Source of the DNA: 66-474 sp036568625
GTDB taxonomy: Bacteria > Pseudomonadota > Gammaproteobacteria > Xanthomonadales > Rhodanobacteraceae
Direction: 5' to 3'
Length of the DNA stretch: 5,872 nucleotides
NCBI GenBank assembly: GCA_036568625.1
Contig: DATCSF010000139.1
Location: 1 to 5,872, forward strand
The position numbers were made by a program, and so were the translations under genes. Position 1 is the first letter of the stretch. Every line of letters starts with the position of its first letter. Shown piece by piece: positions 1-5,872 of the stretch. The notes under the pieces were generated by a model. The model searched no databases. It was not told where the DNA came from and worked only from the letters and a program-made list of their open reading frames with translations.

Positions 1-1238
1 GCGTTGCCGACGATGACGGTCAGGAGATTGTTGAAATCGTGTGCGATGCCGCCGGTGAGTTGTCCGATCGCCTCGAGCTTCTGGGACTGTGCCAGGCGAT
101 GCTCCAGGTCCACCCGTTCGCTGACGTTGGTGTGGATCTTCAGGACGCCGGCCGGGTTGCCGCCCTCGTCGCGCAGCAGGGTCCAGTGCCCATCGACGCT
201 GATGATCTTTCCGCCCGCCGTGGTCTGCTGCAGGCGCCCGGACCATTCGCCTTTTTCGAATACCTCGGCGTCGGCAGCCTCGAACGCAACCGGATCGCCG
301 CAGACGACGACGTCTTCCACGCGCTTTCCGATCGCCTGCTCACGGGAAATGCCGTAGATGGCTTCGGCGGCGCGGTTCCAGTAGCGGATGCGGCGATCAA
401 GGCCGCGCACCATGATCGCGTCCTTGGCCCGGTCGAGCAGCATCGCCTGCTCGCGCAGCGTGTCTTCGCGCTGCTTGCGGTCCGACAGGTCGGTGATCGC
501 GCCCACCACGCGGATCGCGCGCCCTTTGGCGTCGCGAATCACGAAGCGGCGGTCGTAGACGAAAGCATAAGTGCCGTCGTGGCGCCGGAAGCGGTATTCG
601 CAGGACCATTGTTCGGCGTCGCCGCGGATAACCTCCTCCATGCCATGGATGATCTGTTCGCGATCATCGGGGTGGATGCGTTCACGCGCCCACTCGATGG
701 TGCCCTCGACCTTTTCGGGCGGGATCCCGAACAGCCGCTGCAAGCCTGCGTTCCACCAGATGGTGTTGTCGTCGATGTTGCGGTCCCACACCGCGTCCTC
801 GGTGGCGCGTGTCACGTAATCGAAGCGTTCCTGGCTCAGGCGCAACGCGGCCTCTATGCGAACCCGCTCGGTGACCTCATTCGCGAGCACCAGCCGTGAG
901 GGTGTGCCACGGAATACGATGTCATCAGAGGAGATCTCGACATCGATGACCGTTCCGTCCTTTTTCAGGTGCCGCCAGGATCCGAACTCGCGGTGACCCG
1001 CGGGACCGGTGGAACGCACCCTGGCCAAGCGCGTGTTCTCGTCCGGCGGGCGTATGTCGGAAATCGTCATCGCGAGGAATTCCTCCTCGCCATAACCGTA
1101 CTGCTTGCACGCCTGCGCGTTCACCGCGAGGAACCGGCCGCTCGCAATCTCGAAAACCCACATGGGCATCGGGTTGGCGACGAACAGCATTTCGTAGAAT
1201 TCGCTGCTGTTCCCGCGCGCGTTGTCTTGAGCAGTCAT
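1..1238 (-). CDS. PAS-domain sensor histidine kinase, soluble (C-terminus beyond window)
   Basis: The visible 412 residues are the N-terminal part of a cytoplasmic two-component sensor kinase. Three PAS modules can be read: about residues 12-125, about 137-255 (with a PAS_3-like RIHPDDR segment and a PAC end at VVGAITDLSDRK), and about 268-378. They are followed by the HisKA dimerisation helix. The H-box reads GQLTGGIAHDFNNLL, with H400 as the predicted autophosphorylated histidine; the HDFNN form is common in PAS-rich and hybrid kinases. The ATP-binding domain, and any receiver domain, lie beyond position 1. No membrane segment or signal peptide is seen, so a soluble sensor is inferred; the ligand of each PAS domain is unknown. 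The ATG at 1238 is supported by a GAGGAG ribosome site at 1244-1249, five bases upstream. The gene starts 181 nt after the dipeptidase stop and probably has its own promoter. No partner response regulator is visible. Confidence 0.93.
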   Translation of the reverse strand, partial: MTAQDNARGNSSEFYEMLFVANPMPMWVFEIASGRFLAVNAQACKQYGYGEEEFLAMTISDIRPPDENTRLARVRSTGPAGHREFGSWRHLKKDGTVIDVEISSDDIVFRGTPSRLVLANEVTERVRIEAALRLSQERFDYVTRATEDAVWDRNIDDNTIWWNAGLQRLFGIPPEKVEGTIEWARERIHPDDREQIIHGMEEVIRGDAEQWSCEYRFRRHDGTYAFVYDRRFVIRDAKGRAIRVVGAITDLSDRKQREDTLREQAMLLDRAKDAIMVRGLDRRIRYWNRAAEAIYGISREQAIGKRVEDVVVCGDPVAFEAADAEVFEKGEWSGRLQQTTAGGKIISVDGHWTLLRDEGGNPAGVLKIHTNVSERVDLEHRLAQSQKLEAIGQLTGGIAHDFNNLLTVIVGN

Positions 1239-1288
1239 GCGCTCTCCTCGGCTGTCGGAGCTTGCGTCCCCGCGTGTGCGCATGGCCA

Positions 1289-1318
1289 TGTATACCTTAG
1301 GCCGGCGGGCAATGTCAC
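1289..1318 (-). promoter_or_regulatory. candidate sigma-70 promoter for the PAS kinase
   Basis: Read on the minus strand, GTGACA (1313-1318, five of six matches to the -35 consensus) is followed after 18 nt by TATACA (1289-1294). Shifting by one base gives GTATAC with a 17-nt spacing. The box lies about 50 nt upstream of the kinase ATG and outside any gene, in a locally AT-richer spot. This is a motif match only; no start site has been measured. Confidence 0.4.
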
Positions 1319-1419
1319 GGGCTGGCACACGAATGGGCCAATGCGCGTGACAAAAGGTGGCACGATCGCCAGTCCGGAAAACGGGTGCGGGCCGAAATGG
1401 CGCACTCGTCGATCGCCAG

Positions 1420-2748
1420 CTAGCCGCGAGGGGTTCCGTTCTTCGCAGAGTCCGTGCCGTTCTGGTCCATCTCGATGGTCGCATGCGACGGACCTTCCTG
1501 GGACTGCAGCTGCCTGGCGACCTGTTCGGCCTGGCGCAATACGCGCAGCAGATTGCGCCCGGCAAGGTCGGCGAGTTCGTCGTCGGTCCAGCCACGGCGC
1601 GCGAGCTCCTTGAACAGCGCGGGGTATGTGTCCACGCCGCCCAAACCGACTGGCGTGGTTTCGATGCCGTCGAAGTCGCTGCCGATGCCGACGCTCTCCG
1701 TCCCGGCGATCTTGCGGATGTGTTCGACGTGGTCGGCAACCTGCGCGATGGTGGCCTTGGGCTGCGGGTGTTCTTTCTCCCACTTGTCCATCGCGGCCTT
1801 GGCGCGATCGGGCTGGCCGACATACAACGCGTCGAACTTCGCGGACACCCCGGCGCGGTCGGCTTCCCAATGTGCGGCTGCTTGCGAAACGAAGGGGGGA
1901 TAGAAGTTCACCATCACGATACCATGGTTGCGCTTGACCATGCGCAGCACGTCGTCGGGCACGTTGCGCGGGTGGTCGTCCAGCGCGCGCGCGCTGGAAT
2001 GCGAGAAGATCACCGGCGCCTGCGTGGTCTCGAGCGCCGCCTTCATGGTGTCGGGCGACACGTGGGAGAGGTCCACCAGCATGCCCAGTCGATTCATTTC
2101 GTGCACCACCGCGCGCCCGAACGGAGTCAGCCCGCGGTGTACGGGCTTGTCGGTGGCCGAGTCCGCCCAGTCGGTGTTCTTGCCGTGGGTCAGCGTCATG
2201 TAGCGCACCCCCAGCGCGTAGTAGCCGCGCAGCACTGGCAGCGAGTTGTCGATCTGGTGGCCGCCCTCGACGCCGATCAGGCTGGCGATGCGCCCGGATT
2301 TCTCGATGTGTTCGATGTCGTCGGCGGTGGACGCCATCTCGAAGTCTTGCGGATATTTCGCCACCATCGTGCGCACGATGTCGATCTGCTCCAGTGTCGT
2401 CTGCACGGCTTCCGGCCCGACGCTGGTAGCCGGAATCCACACCGACCAGAACTGCGCGCCGAGATGGCCCTTGCGTGCGCGTGGGATGTCGGTCATCAGG
2501 TGTACGTCGCCATCGCCTGTCTTGCTGCGCAGATTGGCAGTATCGGCGGCGAGATCGAGGTTGCCGATGTTGCCGAACCCGCTGCGGATTGCCCATGGCA
2601 GGTCGTTGTGGCCGTCGATCACCGGTGTTTCGGTGAGCACGCGTTCGATCCGCGCCGAGGAATCCTTGTCCTTCGCCGATGGCGGTGTGGCGAGGGCGAT
2701 GCAGGGCAGGGCAACGAGCAGGCAGGCGATGCGAAGGTACTTGGTCAT
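1420..2748 (-). CDS. exported membrane-type dipeptidase, peptidase family M19
   Basis: This 442-residue zinc dipeptidase hydrolyses dipeptides; the family is known to accept a D-residue at the C-terminal position. The metal and substrate residues of the renal dipeptidase family are all present. They are H47 and D49 in VIDGHNDLPW, the bridging E161 in GVEGGH, substrate-type H188 in TLTH, H229 in VDLSHVS, H250 in IFSHSSARA, and D358 in GIGSDFDG. Residues 1-20 form a signal peptide (basic MTKYLR start, hydrophobic core, cleavage after ALA), so a periplasmic location is expected. The cysteine in ALPC does not fit a lipobox. The frame stays open upstream to an ATG at 2952. The ATG at 2748 is preferred because the signal peptide begins there, a purine-rich CGGGGA lies just upstream, and the longer form would run into a repeat element. 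The segment between H250 and D358 is longer than in the human enzyme, and the last 35 or so residues form a polar tail. The PLP enzyme of D-amino acid type lies upstream on the same strand. Confidence 0.96.
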   Translation of the reverse strand: MTKYLRIACLLVALPCIALATPPSAKDKDSSARIERVLTETPVIDGHNDLPWAIRSGFGNIGNLDLAADTANLRSKTGDGDVHLMTDIPRARKGHLGAQFWSVWIPATSVGPEAVQTTLEQIDIVRTMVAKYPQDFEMASTADDIEHIEKSGRIASLIGVEGGHQIDNSLPVLRGYYALGVRYMTLTHGKNTDWADSATDKPVHRGLTPFGRAVVHEMNRLGMLVDLSHVSPDTMKAALETTQAPVIFSHSSARALDDHPRNVPDDVLRMVKRNHGIVMVNFYPPFVSQAAAHWEADRAGVSAKFDALYVGQPDRAKAAMDKWEKEHPQPKATIAQVADHVEHIRKIAGTESVGIGSDFDGIETTPVGLGGVDTYPALFKELARRGWTDDELADLAGRNLLRVLRQAEQVARQLQSQEGPSHATIEMDQNGTDSAKNGTPRG

Positions 2749-2819
2749 GGCGTCCCCGGTGATGTCATGAGAAAGGGTCTTGGGCGTCGCACGTGCGCGA
2801 TACGCCGCCCGTGACGCCG

Positions 2820-2828
2820 AGCCTACCA
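2820..2828 (-). promoter_or_regulatory. candidate extended -10 box for the dipeptidase
   Basis: The minus strand reads TGG followed by TAGGCT, an extended -10 type element, about 70 nt upstream of the dipeptidase ATG. No good -35 hexamer sits 17 nt further up (ACTAAC at 2843-2848), so the call rests on the extended -10 form alone. The implied leader of about 60 nt contains a 10-bp perfect palindrome, CGCACGTGCG, at 2788-2797. Confidence 0.25.
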
Positions 2829-2881
2829 TCCTTTCGGCGCGCGTTAGTTGGAACGGAGGCTGTCGGCATGCGCGACCCCTG

Positions 2882-2979
2882 TTACGTTCGCGCTGAGCGT
2901 GGCCTGCGCAGCAGGCGAAGTCGAAGCGCTTGCGCTTCGATTCCGTGGCCATTGGCCGCTACGCTCGGGGCGAACGGAA
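2882..2979. repeat. nested inverted-repeat element with cloverleaf folding potential
   Basis: This 98-nt intergenic element is built from an outer pair of arms enclosing three hairpins. The outer arms at 2885-2903 and 2958-2976 match at 16 of 19 positions; each begins or ends with the CGTTCG/CGAACG pair, and the pairing resumes beyond one mismatch. Inside are GCCTGC/GCAGGC with a 3-nt loop (2902-2916), a perfect 8-bp stem TCGAAGCG/CGCTTCGA with the loop CTTG (2921-2940), and GGCC/GGCC (2947-2957). It lies between the stop of the PLP enzyme gene (about 50 nt away) and the dipeptidase promoter region. No U-tract follows on either strand, so it is not a standard intrinsic terminator. It resembles, from memory, the hairpin-forming extragenic repeats that carry GAAGTCGAAGCG-like words in xanthomonad-type genomes. 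Copy number cannot be judged from one copy. Confidence 0.6.
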
Positions 2980-3026
2980 TGAGGGGCGCGTTGCGTGCCG
3001 AGCGGAGCAGGTTGTTCAGAGGTTCC

Positions 3027-4223
3027 CTAGAAAAACGTCGGCATCGTTTCCAGCACCTGCAACTTGTCATCGACAAGCAACACCTGCCGCCATTTGTCAA
3101 AGGTGAGGCAGGGATGGGAAGCGCCGAAGGACACGATGTCGCCGACGCGGATGTCCGCGTGTGCGGCAATCGCCAGCATCGCGTGCTGATCCATGACCTT
3201 GCGGACGCTGCAGCCAACCATCGACTGCGCGGGCGCGCCGGGGCGGTGCCGTTGCAGCGGTATCGGCAGGTCGGGATCGCAGGAAATGTCGCGCTTGCCC
3301 ATCGTCACCACCGCCATGCCGGGTTCGGGTAGCGACTGCACGTGTGCGAACACCGCCAGCGCCGGTTCGAGCTCGCCTTCGAGTTCCGGGTGGCGCGCTT
3401 TCACTCCGGCCATCGCGTCGCGGTACGAGCGGTGGTCGTGCACGACGTAACAACCGGGCCTGAGCACCGGCGTGCAGTGATCGCGCAGCTCCGGCTGGTC
3501 GAACGCTTCGGCGATCAGGTCGAACCATTGCGAACCCGCTGCGGTGACGATCGGCTTGCGCTTCGCGGATGCACCTGCATCGCTGAGCTTGCGCACGGCA
3601 GCGACGAGTTTTTGGCCGTAGGCGCGGATGTCACCCACGGCGTGTTCGCCACCGATCAGGCCTTCGTAGCCTTCGATGCCGCAGAGGGTGACGGCCGGCG
3701 CCGCGGCGATGGCGTCGACAAGATTGTTGAGTTCGGAATCCGTGCGCACGCCGCAGCGGCCCCCGGGCACGCCGAGTTCGACCAGCACTTGCACGGAAAG
3801 ATTGCGCTGGCCGAACCAGGCATTCAGCGCCTCGACGTTGGCAATGCCGTCGACCAGGCAGTAGTAATCCGCGCCGCGCTCGATCAACCCGGCGATGATC
3901 GCCATGTTGGGCGCGCCCACCAATTGGTTGGCCATCAGCACGCGCGTCGCGCCGTGTTCGAAAGCCGCGGCGCACTGGACCGCCGTGGCCAGCGTGATGC
4001 CCCACGCACCGGCATCGAGTTGGCGGCGGAACAGCGCCGGCGTCATCGTGGTCTTGCCGTGCGGCGCCAGCTTCGCGCCGTGGTTATCGGCGAAGCGTTG
4101 CATCCACGCGATGTTGCGGGCCAGCGCCGTGTCGAAGACCACGGCCGCGGGCAGGCTCACGTTTTCGAGCAGCGACTGGCCATCGATCGGTTCGCCTTTT
4201 TCGGGCTGGCGTGCATGGGCCAC
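3027..4223 (-). CDS. D-serine dehydratase / D-threonine aldolase-like PLP enzyme (amino acid deaminase family)
   Basis: This 398-residue enzyme has an alanine racemase-type N-terminal barrel (about residues 22-260) and a C-terminal D-serine dehydratase-like domain (about 265-390). K57 in APHGKTTM is the expected Schiff-base lysine for pyridoxal phosphate. GIEGYEG and TAAGS (227-231) lie in the cofactor-binding barrel. Near the end, H370 and C372 in ASHPC form the HxC zinc pair of eukaryotic-type D-serine dehydratase; D-threonine aldolases usually have HxD. The likely reaction is zinc-assisted deamination or cleavage of a D-hydroxy amino acid in the cytoplasm, but the substrate is not fixed by sequence. 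The GTG at 4223 is chosen because a perfect AGGAGG lies six bases upstream; a TTG at 4253 in the same frame would place that AGGAGG inside the gene. The gene starts 76 nt after the trxC stop on the same strand and may share its transcript. Confidence 0.92.
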   Translation of the reverse strand: MAHARQPEKGEPIDGQSLLENVSLPAAVVFDTALARNIAWMQRFADNHGAKLAPHGKTTMTPALFRRQLDAGAWGITLATAVQCAAAFEHGATRVLMANQLVGAPNMAIIAGLIERGADYYCLVDGIANVEALNAWFGQRNLSVQVLVELGVPGGRCGVRTDSELNNLVDAIAAAPAVTLCGIEGYEGLIGGEHAVGDIRAYGQKLVAAVRKLSDAGASAKRKPIVTAAGSQWFDLIAEAFDQPELRDHCTPVLRPGCYVVHDHRSYRDAMAGVKARHPELEGELEPALAVFAHVQSLPEPGMAVVTMGKRDISCDPDLPIPLQRHRPGAPAQSMVGCSVRKVMDQHAMLAIAAHADIRVGDIVSFGASHPCLTFDKWRQVLLVDDKLQVLETMPTFF

Positions 4224-4229
4224 GGGTTG

Positions 4230-4235
4230 CCTCCT
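4230..4235 (-). promoter_or_regulatory. ribosome binding site AGGAGG that fixes a GTG start
   Basis: A perfect AGGAGG on the minus strand sits six bases before GTG at 4223. It decides between this GTG and the in-frame TTG ten codons upstream for the PLP enzyme gene. Confidence 0.85.
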
Positions 4236-4299
4236 CGGAACGCAGGGGCCCAAGCATAGGCGGAAAGCAAACGGAGGTGCCGCCTGGGTTCCGCCGCGC

Positions 4300-4737
4300 C
4301 TACGCTCCGTGCGACCGCGCCCATTGCACGATGCCGGCCGCGTTCATGGCACCGGCCTGGCGCGCGACTTCGCGCCCGCTGCGGAACAGCGCGAGCGTGG
4401 GAATGGCGCGGATGTTGTGGCGCGCGCCGAGCGCGGGTTCCGCCTCGGTGTCGACCTTGAGCAGGCGCACGCGCGGTTCCAGTTGCGCCGCCGCTTTCAT
4501 GAATTCCGGCGCCATCGTCCGGCACGGCGCGCACCACGGCGCCCAGAAGTCCACCAGTATCGGGATGTCATTGCGTGTCAGGTGTTTCTGGAAACCGTCT
4601 GCGTCCGCTTCCGCCGGTTTGCCCTCGAACAATGGTCGGTGGCAGTTGCCGCAGGTGGGCGAGGCGCCGAGACGTGCGGGCGGCACGCGGTTCACGGCCT
4701 GGCAGTGCGGACAGACGGTGTGCAGGGCGTCGCTCAT
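4300..4737 (-). CDS. trxC: thioredoxin 2 (zinc-ribbon thioredoxin)
   Basis: This 145-residue cytoplasmic disulfide reductase has the two-part layout of thioredoxin 2. An N-terminal zinc ribbon uses C9, C12 (CPHC) and C29, C32 (CGNC). A thioredoxin fold follows from about residue 42 to the end. The redox site is WCAPC, with C69 and C72, and the cis-proline is P113 in RAIPT. The length matches E. coli TrxC closely, but that protein has WCGPC; alanine here is a known variant in this family. It is expected to be reduced by thioredoxin reductase and to serve in oxidative stress defence. The ATG at 4737 is the only possible start nearby, since an in-frame TAG lies 18 nt upstream (4753-4755). No strong ribosome site is visible. 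The gene is divergent from the esterase and heads the minus-strand series. I saw no clear OxyR-type site. Confidence 0.95.
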   Translation of the reverse strand: MSDALHTVCPHCQAVNRVPPARLGASPTCGNCHRPLFEGKPAEADADGFQKHLTRNDIPILVDFWAPWCAPCRTMAPEFMKAAAQLEPRVRLLKVDTEAEPALGARHNIRAIPTLALFRSGREVARQAGAMNAAGIVQWARSHGA

Positions 4738-4772
4738 GGCATGGTTCGGAGACTAAGTGGTCGGCGGGATTC

Positions 4773-4793
4773 TTCACGCCATATGGGGGTGAA
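4773..4793. promoter_or_regulatory. imperfect 21-bp inverted repeat in the trxC/esterase divergent region
   Basis: TTCAC (4773-4777) and GTGAA (4789-4793) flank the perfect palindrome CCATATGG (4779-4786), with spacers of one and two bases. It lies 36-56 nt upstream of the trxC ATG and about 100 nt upstream of the esterase ATG. That is a suitable place for an operator acting on one or both divergent genes. It could be chance; no known regulator consensus was recognised. Confidence 0.3.
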
Positions 4794-4852
4794 AACGCCA
4801 CAGGGAAGGTGGTCCGGTTGGGAAAAATCCGCAGGCGGCGCGCGATCGCCGC

Positions 4853-4858
4853 TACGAT
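4853..4858 (+). promoter_or_regulatory. candidate -10 box for the carboxylesterase
   Basis: TACGAT at 4853-4858 matches the -10 consensus at four of six positions and would start transcription near 4865. No convincing -35 hexamer is seen 16-18 nt upstream. If real, it excludes the ATG at 4857 as the start and leaves the ATG at 4890 with a leader of about 25 nt. A GCGGCG/CGCCGC inverted repeat (4835-4840 and 4847-4852) lies immediately upstream. Confidence 0.25.
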
Positions 4859-4889
4859 GGCGCGTCGTCATCAAACCGGGTGCATCGCA

Positions 4890-5872
4890 ATGGCTGTCGC
4901 TCGTTCGTGTGGCTTGTTGCTGGGACTTGCGTTGGCCGTGCCCGCCGCACACGCCGCGGCCGCCAATCCCGGCCTGGTGGTGCGGATCGACAGCGGCGCC
5001 CTGGCCGGCATCCACGATGCTGCCGCCGGTGTGAGCGAATTCCTGGGCATCCCTTACGCCGCGCCACCGCTCGGTGCGTTGCGCTGGCAGCCGCCACGGC
5101 CCGTCTCCGCATGGACGGGCGTCCGCGCGGCCGACCATTTCGGTCCGCGCTGCATGCAGCGCCCGCTGTTCGGCGACATGGTGTTTCGCTCGGACGGCAT
5201 GAGCGAGGACTGCCTGTACCTCAATGTGTGGACGCCGCCCGGCAGCGAAGGCAAGAAACTGCCGGTGCTGGTGTATTTCTACGGTGGCGGGTTCGTCGGC
5301 GGCGATGGTTCCGAATACCGCTACGACGGCGCGAGCCTCGCCCGGCGCGGCATCGTCACGGTCACCGTGAATTACCGCCTCGACGTGTTCGGCTTCCTCG
5401 CCCTGCCGACGCTCGCGGAAGAATCGCCGCACCACGCCACCGGCAACTACGGACTGCTGGACCAGGTCGCCGCGTTGCAATGGGTTCATCGCAACATCGC
5501 GGCCTTCGGCGGCAATGCGGACGAGGTCACCATCGGCGGCGAGTCGGCGGGTTCCATGGCGGTGTCGGCATTGATGGCCTCGCCGTTGTCGAAGGGACTG
5601 ATGCAGCGCGCGATCGGCGAAAGCGGTTCGGTGCTGGGCAATCTCACGCCACGGCCGCGGACGCTGGCCGAGCAACAGGGCGAAGCCTTCGAAAAGCACC
5701 TGGGCGCTCGATCGCTGGCGCAGTTGCGCGCCATGCCCGCGGCCGTGCTGCTTGCAGCATGCGGCGACCATGGCGTGCCCGACGTCGTGCCCGTCGTCGA
5801 CGGCTGGTTCCTGCCGCGCGCACCCGCCGCCATTTACGAAGCCGGCGACCAGGCGCACATTCCGTTGCTGGT
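4890..5872 (+). CDS. exported type-B carboxylesterase, alpha/beta hydrolase (C-terminus beyond window)
   Basis: The visible 327 residues are the N-terminal portion of a carboxylesterase/lipase family serine hydrolase, whose members usually reach about 500 residues. Seen in order: a signal peptide (1-22, cleavage after AHA), the substrate-entry motif FLGIPYAAPPLG (51-62), C88 and C108 in the positions of the family's first disulfide, EDCLYLNVW (106-114), the oxyanion-hole GGGF (132-135), NYRL (161-164), and the nucleophile elbow GGESAG with catalytic S219. The acid and histidine of the triad lie beyond the right edge. It should hydrolyse carboxylic esters in the periplasm or outside the cell; the substrate is unknown. 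An in-frame ATG at 4857 would add 11 residues. The ATG at 4890 is preferred because the signal peptide then has a normal short basic start, although neither ATG has a strong ribosome site. The gene is transcribed away from trxC across a 152-nt gap. Confidence 0.94.
   Translation, partial: MAVARSCGLLLGLALAVPAAHAAAANPGLVVRIDSGALAGIHDAAAGVSEFLGIPYAAPPLGALRWQPPRPVSAWTGVRAADHFGPRCMQRPLFGDMVFRSDGMSEDCLYLNVWTPPGSEGKKLPVLVYFYGGGFVGGDGSEYRYDGASLARRGIVTVTVNYRLDVFGFLALPTLAEESPHHATGNYGLLDQVAALQWVHRNIAAFGGNADEVTIGGESAGSMAVSALMASPLSKGLMQRAIGESGSVLGNLTPRPRTLAEQQGEAFEKHLGARSLAQLRAMPAAVLLAACGDHGVPDVVPVVDGWFLPRAPAAIYEAGDQAHIPLL

Noticed and set aside
39..899. Open frame of 286 codons on the plus strand at the left edge
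   Set aside because: It is antisense to the PAS kinase, whose minus-strand frame is open over the whole region and ends in a textbook H-box.
1357..2814. Open frame of 485 codons on the plus strand opposite the dipeptidase
   Set aside because: It is a shadow frame in GC-rich DNA. The minus-strand protein has all M19 catalytic residues, while the plus-strand translation shows no recognisable domain and is His/Val/Arg-rich.
1420..2952. Longer 510-codon version of the dipeptidase
   Set aside because: The extra 68 residues are Arg/Ala-rich, run through the intergenic repeat, and would bury the signal peptide inside the protein.
2882..2979. Intrinsic terminator for the PLP enzyme gene
   Set aside because: The hairpins are strong but no run of U residues follows on the minus strand, so only a Rho-assisted or protective role is possible.
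3027..4253. TTG start for the PLP enzyme, ten codons upstream
   Set aside because: The AGGAGG ribosome site would then lie inside the coding region, and the GTG six bases after it is the better start.
3895..5034. Open frame of 379 codons on the plus strand across trxC and the esterase start
   Set aside because: It crosses three real genes and two intergenic regions in a non-coding frame with no domain signal.
4734..5858. Open frame of 374 codons on the minus strand opposite the esterase
   Set aside because: The plus strand encodes clear carboxylesterase motifs. The antisense translation has the Arg/Ala/His-rich composition of a mirror frame and would overlap the trxC start.
1..5872. CRISPR array, transposon, tRNA/rRNA, phage or toxin-antitoxin module
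   Set aside because: I saw no regularly spaced repeats, transposase or integrase motifs, tRNA-like folds with conserved loops, or small paired genes. The window is almost fully occupied by five housekeeping or metabolic genes.

Overview
The window is GC-rich with a strong GC bias at third codon positions. It looks like ordinary chromosomal DNA from a gammaproteobacterium, most likely of the Xanthomonadaceae/Rhodanobacteraceae group (Xanthomonas, Lysobacter, Rhodanobacter and relatives). That placement rests on base composition, the types of protein and the style of the intergenic repeat. It is an impression, not a database result.

Layout from left to right. Minus strand, 1-1238: the N-terminal part of a soluble sensor histidine kinase with three PAS domains, cut by the window edge just after its H-box. 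Minus strand, 1420-2748: an exported M19 (renal/membrane-type) dipeptidase with every metal ligand present. At 2882-2979, in the gap upstream of the dipeptidase, is a nested inverted-repeat element that can fold into a cloverleaf. Minus strand, 3027-4223: a fold-type III PLP enzyme of the D-serine dehydratase/D-threonine aldolase family, with its lysine and an HxC zinc motif. Minus strand, 4300-4737: thioredoxin 2 (trxC) with an N-terminal zinc ribbon and a WCAPC active site. Plus strand, 4890 to the right edge: the N-terminal two thirds or so of an exported type-B carboxylesterase, divergent from trxC.

The four minus-strand genes run trxC, PLP enzyme, dipeptidase, kinase. The 76-nt gap between trxC and the PLP enzyme allows co-transcription. 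The 278-nt and 181-nt gaps before the dipeptidase and the kinase suggest separate promoters, and candidates are listed. The only functional link that can be proposed is between the dipeptidase and the PLP enzyme. M19 enzymes accept dipeptides with a C-terminal D-residue, and the PLP family degrades D-hydroxy amino acids, so the pair could form a route for salvaging D-amino acids from peptides. Nothing in the sequence proves this.

I looked for a novel system and did not find one: there is no CRISPR array, transposase, toxin-antitoxin pair, phage gene or defence module. The most unexplained piece of DNA is the cloverleaf element at 2882-2979. All long antisense reading frames are shadows of the real genes.
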